A stretch of 64,000 bases of DNA from Bacillus sp. CHD6a (GTDB lineage Bacteria > Bacillota > Bacilli > Bacillales > Bacillaceae_I). A model generated the notes under the pieces. The model ran no database searches and was not told the origin of the DNA. It saw nothing but the letters and a program-made list of their open reading frames with translations. Below are positions 59,442-64,000 of the stretch, piece after piece. How positions within the stretch are numbered: the first letter of the stretch is position 1; each line of letters opens with the position of its first letter. The position numbers and the translations under genes are program-made. The stretch spans positions 95,092 through 159,091 of the forward strand of contig NZ_LBMD01000007.1 of assembly GCF_001293645.1 (NCBI RefSeq), written 5' to 3'.

Positions 59442-60776
59442 TTATTCAACAGAATGGATTTCCCGTACAACAATACGAGAGCCTTCCGCTTTTACAATCG
59501 TTACTTTCCTGTTTGCTCCGATAAAGTTACCTTCTGTAACCACATCAATTCTTTCGTCGTTAATGACTGCGGTGCCGGAAGGCCTTAATGGAGTTAATGT
59601 TACCCCGTGCTGCCCTACCAATTCAATTCGTGAAACATTTGATACATATCCTTGCTCTGAATTGGTGGAATCACGGAGTATAATCCGATCAAACAAACGA
59701 ATCTTCTTGCCGAATACGGTAAACAACAATACCATCGCAACAATTGTTACAAGCATAGCAATCAATAAGGATAACCCCATTCCTGCAATGTCATCTGTTG
59801 CCAAAAAGAAACTTGTCACCACAGCCCCAAGGCCAAGTATACCAAGTATCCCTCCCGGCACAAAGAGCTCTAAAACAATGAGCACGACACCTACCACAAA
59901 TAAAATAATTGTTTCCATTCCAGCAAGCCCAGCTACCATATGTCCGTAAAAGAATAAAAGTAAGGCACTGATTCCCATAGCACCAGGTATCCCAAATCCA
60001 GGGGAGTATAGTTCAAGTACCAATCCTAGGGAACCTATTGATAAAAGGATCGGAACAACAACCGGATTCGTTAAAAACCTTGCCACATTTTCAGCAAATG
60101 TAACTTCTGAGGTAACAACTTTGGCATCCTCAAAGCCTAATTCACCAAGTAAAGCATCTAAATTTGTTACGGTGCCTTCTGAGTATTTAACTTCGAGCGC
60201 AGAAGATGCCCCAAGAGTAACTAAATCCCCTTTTGGTGCTCCAACTTCAGGAAGATCTAAATCTTTGTCAGCCATCCCAAGCGCATACTTCGGATCACGC
60301 CCATTAGACTCGGCAGCATTTTGCATTTCTCTTAACCAAAAAGATTGAGTTTTATCTTCTGCTGCACTACCATCTCCCGTAATAACAGCCGCCGCTCCCA
60401 TGGAAGCATTTGGGGTCATATAGATTTGGTCAGCGTACAATGCCAAGTAGGCTCCTGCAGACAACGCCTGACTGTTGACAAAGGCAACCGTCGGAATAGA
60501 CGTCCCTTCAAATTTATTCGCTATTTCAGTTGCAGCATCCACTAATCCACCAGGTGTGTGGATATCAAAAACAATTAGGTCCGCTCCATCTTCCTCAGCA
60601 GTTTGAATGGACCTGTTAATAAAAGATAATAGGCCTTTTTCAACGGTGCCCTTTACCGGAATAACATGGACCAGCTTCTCAGCACTGCTCGTATATGATG
60701 GGAAAAGCGGCAATGCCGACAAAATAAGTGCCAGAACAAAAGCGCTAACATAAGTAATACGAAGAACTTTTTTCAT
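59442..60776 (-). CDS. NfeD family membrane-bound protease-like protein
   Basis: This 444-residue protein has a signal or anchor (7-28), a ClpP/SppA-like serine protease domain (about 35-210, with [16 protein letters not shown] near 100-115 where Ser107 is the likely nucleophile), four to five membrane segments (about 235-365), and a C-terminal NfeD OB fold (about 385-444). It is the long NfeD form, equivalent to YqeZ, and pairs with FloA. Confidence 0.92.
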   Translation of the reverse strand: MKKVLRITYVSAFVLALILSALPLFPSYTSSAEKLVHVIPVKGTVEKGLLSFINRSIQTAEEDGADLIVFDIHTPGGLVDAATEIANKFEGTSIPTVAFVNSQALSAGAYLALYADQIYMTPNASMGAAAVITGDGSAAEDKTQSFWLREMQNAAESNGRDPKYALGMADKDLDLPEVGAPKGDLVTLGASSALEVKYSEGTVTNLDALLGELGFEDAKVVTSEVTFAENVARFLTNPVVVPILLSIGSLGLVLELYSPGFGIPGAMGISALLLFFYGHMVAGLAGMETIILFVVGVVLIVLELFVPGGILGILGLGAVVTSFFLATDDIAGMGLSLLIAMLVTIVAMVLLFTVFGKKIRLFDRIILRDSTNSEQGYVSNVSRIELVGQHGVTLTPLRPSGTAVINDERIDVVTEGNFIGANRKVTIVKAEGSRIVVREIHSVE

Positions 60777-60960
60777 CGTGTCGTCCTCCTCTCCAAAACC
60801 TATTCATTTTATCATCACCGTAACCAGTATGTAATACGCACGATAAACCTCAAAGTTTCACGATGTTGAGTTTTTTTATGAAAAATTATAAAGTGTGGCG
60901 GTTATGTGAACAAAATGAAGAAGATATGGTAGGGAATATTGTAGTGTAGTCAACTTGCTT

Positions 60961-60998
60961 AAAAAATAGCACCTTACATAGGTAAGGTGCTATTTTAG
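60961..60998 (-). terminator. Intrinsic terminator of rpsU-yqeY
   Basis: On the minus strand AAAATAGCACCTTAC and GTAAGGTGCTATTTT pair perfectly around a four-base loop and run into TT. Confidence 0.9.
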
Positions 60999-61002
60999 GT
61001 TT

Positions 61003-61446
61003 TTATGAAAGATGTTGTTGTACAAGTTTGTTAACAAGGCTACCGTCCGCTTTGCCTTTAACTTTAGGCATAAGTGCTCCCATTACTTTGCCCATGTCAG
61101 CTTTTGAAGTAGCGTTCACTTCAGCAATCGTCTGTTGGACGATTGCTGAAAGTTCGTCTTCTGATAACTGCTCAGGCATATAATGTTCAACTATTGCAAT
61201 TTCACCCTGTAATTTATGAACCAAGTCTTCACGACCGGCTTTATCAAATTCTTGGAGGGAGTCTTTACGTTGCTTTAATTCACGAGACAATACGGTAAGT
61301 TCTTCCTCTTCAGATAAGTCTCTGCCGTGCTTGATCGATTCGTTCTGAATCGAAGACTTAACCATTCGGAGTACGGAAAGCTTCTCTTTGTCCTTATCCT
61401 TCATAGCTTGCTTAATATCGGTATTTAAACGCTCGAGAAGACTCAT
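61003..61446 (-). CDS. yqeY: GatB/YqeY domain protein
   Basis: This 147-residue helical protein ([54 protein letters not shown]) is the stand-alone form of the tail domain of GatB. It may bind tRNA or aid amidotransfer; function not established. It lies 15 nt after rpsU in the conserved rpsU-yqeY operon. Confidence 0.95.
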   Translation of the reverse strand: MSLLERLNTDIKQAMKDKDKEKLSVLRMVKSSIQNESIKHGRDLSEEEELTVLSRELKQRKDSLQEFDKAGREDLVHKLQGEIAIVEHYMPEQLSEDELSAIVQQTIAEVNATSKADMGKVMGALMPKVKGKADGSLVNKLVQQHLS

Positions 61447-61461
61447 TCTTACACCCTCTTG

Positions 61462-61635
61462 TTAAAATTTACGCTTTCTAGCAGCTTCAGACTTCTTCTT
61501 GCGTCTTACGCTTGGTTTTTCATAGAATTCACGCTTTCTTGCTTCTTGCAACGTTCCAGTCTTTGAAACTGAACGTTTGAAACGGCGAAGAGCATCTTCA
61601 AGCGATTCGTTTTTACGAACAACTGTTTTTGACAT
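61462..61635 (-). CDS. rpsU: 30S ribosomal protein S21
   Basis: S21 is a small basic ribosomal protein near the platform of the 30S subunit. The ATG at 61633-61635 follows GGAGGGAGGG and gives 57 residues ([20 protein letters not shown], then [17 protein letters not shown] and a Lys/Arg-rich end). A longer frame upstream has no support. Confidence 0.98.
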   Translation of the reverse strand: MSKTVVRKNESLEDALRRFKRSVSKTGTLQEARKREFYEKPSVRRKKKSEAARKRKF

Positions 61636-61696
61636 TCTAATTCCCTCCCTCCAGAACAACCACTAACATTTTCAGAAAAAACATGATCCCATAAAT

Positions 61697-61758
61697 GCAA
61701 AAAAGCATGTATAGAACATGTACTTACCAATTATAATATATTCACTATTGATGGTCAA
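61697..61758 (-). promoter_or_regulatory. rpsU promoter and leader hairpin
   Basis: On the minus strand TTGACC (61753-61758) and TATAAT (61730-61735) are exactly 17 bp apart, a strong sigma-A promoter. Seven or so bases downstream the leader has a small stem CATGT with ACATG followed by CTTTTTTG (61697-61723), resembling a weak attenuator. Confidence 0.75.
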
Positions 61759-61791
61759 CAATTATAAGGAAATGCTTTAAAACAATCTTGT

Positions 61792-62355
61792 TTAACTATT
61801 ATTTCGATATAGGTTTATCACGTCGGAATCCTTATTTGCCAGCATATATTGAGATCTACCGAGGTATAGGGGAATCGAAAGTTTTTTCCAGTCAGGCAGT
61901 CCATTTTCGGTAAATAGACCTTTATCCTTGTAGAATCCAGTCATCTCCCCCACAAACCAGTCATGATCCCCATATGTTTGCTGGTCCATCAATTTGCATT
62001 CATATGCAATGTACGCCTCTTTTAAGATAGGTGCCGAAACTGTTTTTCCTTGTTCATATTCAATAGTAAGTTCTTTAAATTTATTCTGCTCTTTCCCTGT
62101 CATCATGCCAGACTGTTGTATGTAATGAGCGAATTTTTCAGGTACAAAATTAATCGCGAACTCTTTAGAGTTTTCAATGAGATGATGTGTATATCTTTCC
62201 TTTGCAATGGCCACCCCATAGATTGGTGGTTCGTAAGATATGTAGCTATGCCAACCTGCAGCCATGATATTTTGTTCACCGTTCCATTTAGCTGTTACCA
62301 GAGCAACCATGCCTGGGTAGCTATGCATGACGGTATTTTCCGTCCACTCCCTCAT
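61792..62355 (-). CDS. Flavin reductase family protein
   Basis: This 187-residue protein is of the FMN-binding split-barrel flavin reductase (DIM6/NTAB) group: SYPGMVALVTAKWNGEQNIM near 13, SYEPPIYGVAIAKERYTHHL near 41, and EFAINFVPE near 66. It probably binds FMN and reduces flavins or oxidised substrates; no partner oxygenase is adjacent. The ATG follows AGGGGAGAAC. Divergent from the Na/Pi gene. Confidence 0.88.
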   Translation of the reverse strand: MREWTENTVMHSYPGMVALVTAKWNGEQNIMAAGWHSYISYEPPIYGVAIAKERYTHHLIENSKEFAINFVPEKFAHYIQQSGMMTGKEQNKFKELTIEYEQGKTVSAPILKEAYIAYECKLMDQQTYGDHDWFVGEMTGFYKDKGLFTENGLPDWKKLSIPLYLGRSQYMLANKDSDVINLYRNNS

Positions 62356-62426
62356 GTGTGTTCTCCCCTTTTCTTTTCTTACTTGTCATTCTTGTCCACC
62401 ACTCGCCATATATTGAGATAGAGGTG

Positions 62427-63353
62427 ATGGGCTTGTTTTCTATTATAACGTTATTAGCTGTATATTTAGCGATATTTTTAATTGGCATGACCGTTATGAG
62501 GTCAGGATTGCTTCAATTATCCGAGGAGAGGACAAAAGGGTACCTCACTAAATTTACCGATATGCCTTGGAAAGGTTTGTTGATCGGGATCCTCATTACA
62601 GGGTTATTGCAGAGCAGTTCTGCTGTGATGGTTATTACTGTCGGTCTAGTAGCAGCTGGATATCTAACCTTCTATCAATCCATTGGTATCATGCTCGGCA
62701 GCAACATCGGGTCTACTTTCATTACAGAGCTCATTACTATAGATATTTCGCAACTGATTTTCCCCATGCTTATTATTGGATTCCTATTTTTATTTTCTAA
62801 AAAGAAATTGCCCTTCAGTTTCGGGTCAAGCTTGTTTGGGCTTGGATGTTTATTTGTCGCGATGAGTGGCTTTGAATCACTGGCTATCCCATTGGCTGGT
62901 TTTCCGTCTGTGCAGGATATGCTTGCGATGACAAATAATCACCATCTATTTGGTGTAGGAATTGGAACACTGCTTACAGCCATCATCCAATCAAGCTCAG
63001 CTACTACGGGGATTAGCATGAGCTTTTTAAATAATGACTTACTATCTCTTTCTGCAGGAATTGCAATTATGCTCGGAGCTAATATTGGAACATGTGTGAC
63101 TGCATATTTGGCTAGTATTGGTTCAATAAAAGAGGCTAAATTGACTGCGTATGCGCACATTTGGTTGAACGTAGTTGGGGTGGCAGCATTTTTCCCTTTC
63201 ATACCTTGGTTGAGTGAGTTTGTGTCCACACTTGCTTCTAGTGGAGATGTGCAGCTGGCTCACTCAAGCTTAATTTTTAATCTGATTAGTTCTGCTGCTG
63301 CTTTGCCGTTTGTGCGACCATTTGCTAGGTTTGTGGAGAGGGTGCATGGGTGA
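62427..63353 (+). CDS. Na/Pi cotransporter family protein, short form
   Basis: A 308-residue membrane protein with two Na/Pi symporter repeats: LLQSSSAVMVITVGLVAAG near 64-82 and IIQSSSATTGISMSF near 190-204, each followed by MLGSNIG or MLGANIG. Unlike nptA it has no PhoU-like tail. The ATG at 62427 directly abuts GAGGTG; a TTG two codons on (62433) is better spaced. The 52-bp array 3 follows. Confidence 0.9.
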   Translation: MGLFSIITLLAVYLAIFLIGMTVMRSGLLQLSEERTKGYLTKFTDMPWKGLLIGILITGLLQSSSAVMVITVGLVAAGYLTFYQSIGIMLGSNIGSTFITELITIDISQLIFPMLIIGFLFLFSKKKLPFSFGSSLFGLGCLFVAMSGFESLAIPLAGFPSVQDMLAMTNNHHLFGVGIGTLLTAIIQSSSATTGISMSFLNNDLLSLSAGIAIMLGANIGTCVTAYLASIGSIKEAKLTAYAHIWLNVVGVAAFFPFIPWLSEFVSTLASSGDVQLAHSSLIFNLISSAAALPFVRPFARFVERVHG

Positions 63354-63429
63354 GTTAGCTTTGGAGATGAGGTTGTTTGGTGGTGTCGGTTGGTGTTGGG
63401 AAAATGGGATGGGCCGTTCTGTTTGACCG

Positions 63430-64000
63430 TTTGTTGAGGTTTTTGTTTTCTGTTTGGGCGATGAGAGGTGTTCTCTGTGACCGTTTGTAAGAGATCTGTT
63501 GCTTGTTTGGGCGGAGAGAGGCGTTTTCTGTGACCGTTTGTAAGAGATCTGTTGCTTGTTTGGACGTTGAGAGGCGTTTTCTGTGACCGTTTGTAAGAGA
63601 TCTGTTGCTTGTTTGGGCGGAGAGAGGCGAACTCTGCTACTGTTTGTAGAGATCTGTTGCCTGTTTGGGCGGAGAGAGGCGTTCTCTGTGCCGTTTTGAA
63701 GAGATCTGTTGCTTGTTTGGGCGTAGAGAAGCGTTTTCTGCTACCGTTTGTAGAGATTTGTTGCCAGTTTGGGCGTAGAGAGACGTTTTCTGCTACCGTT
63801 TGTAGAGATCTGTTGCCTGTTTGGGCGTAGAGAGGCGCTCTCTGCTACCGTTTGTAGAGATCTGTTACCTGTTTCGGCGTAGAGAGGCGCTCTCTGTTAC
63901 CGTTTTACGAAATCTGTTGCCTGTTTGGGCGTAGAGAGGCGCTCTCTGTTACCGTTTTACGAAATCTGTTGCCTGTTTGGGCGTAGAGAGGCGCTCTCTG
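63430..64000 (+). repeat. 52-bp tandem repeat array 3 (at least 11 units, runs off window)
   Basis: Unit marks (GGGCG) fall at 63456, 63509, 63562, 63615, 63667, 63719, 63771, 63823, 63875, 63927 and 63979, steps of 52-53 bp. A unit reads TTTGGGCGTAGAGAGGCGCT, CTCTGCTACCGTTTG, then TAGAGATCTGTTGCCTG. The core is shared with arrays 1 and 2 and the rest differs. The right-hand units are the most alike. The last 647 bp contain no gene, only this array and a 75-bp GT-rich lead-in. Confidence 0.95.

Noticed and set aside
60863..60949. Plus-strand frame of 28 codons upstream of nfeD
   Set aside because: It has an ATG but no ribosome site, and it overlaps the promoter region of nfeD on the other strand.
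61792..61830. Terminator for the flavin reductase gene
   Set aside because: Only a five-base stem (AAACA with TTGTTT) is present, too weak to call.

Overview
The window reads as chromosome of an endospore-forming, low-to-moderate-GC member of the Bacillaceae. Evidence: strong AGGAGG-type ribosome binding sites, U-tailed intrinsic terminators, a glycyl T-box, PhoP direct repeats with an 11-bp period, the sporulation genes yqfC and yqfD, and gene order that follows the Bacillus subtilis yqe-yqf-yqg region almost gene for gene. Most genes lie on the minus strand. I saw no tRNA, rRNA, insertion sequence, phage or CRISPR.

Layout. 1-107 is the start of a quinone-oxidoreductase-like gene that runs off the left edge. 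206-5417 is an arsenic-resistance operon on the minus strand: arsR-arsB-arsC-arsD-arsA, a small CX5R phosphatase, and a HesB-like gene with an in-frame TGA where the family's conserved cysteine belongs (candidate selenoprotein). 5626-8428 holds a small unknown protein, a 1-kb tandem-repeat array and a SulP transporter. 8680-13118 is pstSCAB-phoU behind a four-hexamer PhoP box. 13374-25535 holds pbpA, an MFS transporter, sodA, a displaced pfkA, yqgC, the Na/Pi symporter nptA, yqgB, yqfZ, ispG, yqfX and yqfW. 25655-29688 holds zur with a zinc ABC permease and ATPase, an orphan PAS histidine kinase and yqfT. 30137-37499 holds nfo, cshB, yqfQ, ispH, a NIF3 protein, trmK and cccA. 37882-43311 holds an acyl-CoA dehydrogenase, a membrane protein, sigA, dnaG and yqxD. 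43885-51494 holds yqfL, ccpN, glyS, glyQ with its T-box, recO, yqzL, era and cdd. 51843-61635 holds dgkA, ybeY, pgpH, phoH, yqfD, yqfC, a membrane protein, floA, nfeD, yqeY and rpsU. The right end carries a flavin reductase and a second Na/Pi symporter.

Two repeat families are laid over this core. Family A is a 52-bp tandem repeat forming three separate arrays (5896-6894, 34610-35105, 63430 to the window end). All are in the same orientation and share a core of GGGCG-(G/T)-AGAGA, a short gap, CTCTCT and TACCG, with otherwise different sequence; each lies downstream of a rightward gene. Family B is a dispersed element of about 135 bp, sometimes paired head to head into units of about 190-240 bp, present in at least ten intergenic places, including inside the ars operon and between the glyQ T-box and glyQ.

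Together the genes cover metalloid detoxification, phosphate uptake (Pst plus two Na/Pi symporters), zinc homeostasis, cell-wall and isoprenoid synthesis, and the replication, transcription and translation housekeeping cluster around sigA, dnaG, glyQS and era. The best leads for something undescribed are the in-frame TGA gene closing the ars operon and the 52-bp array family.
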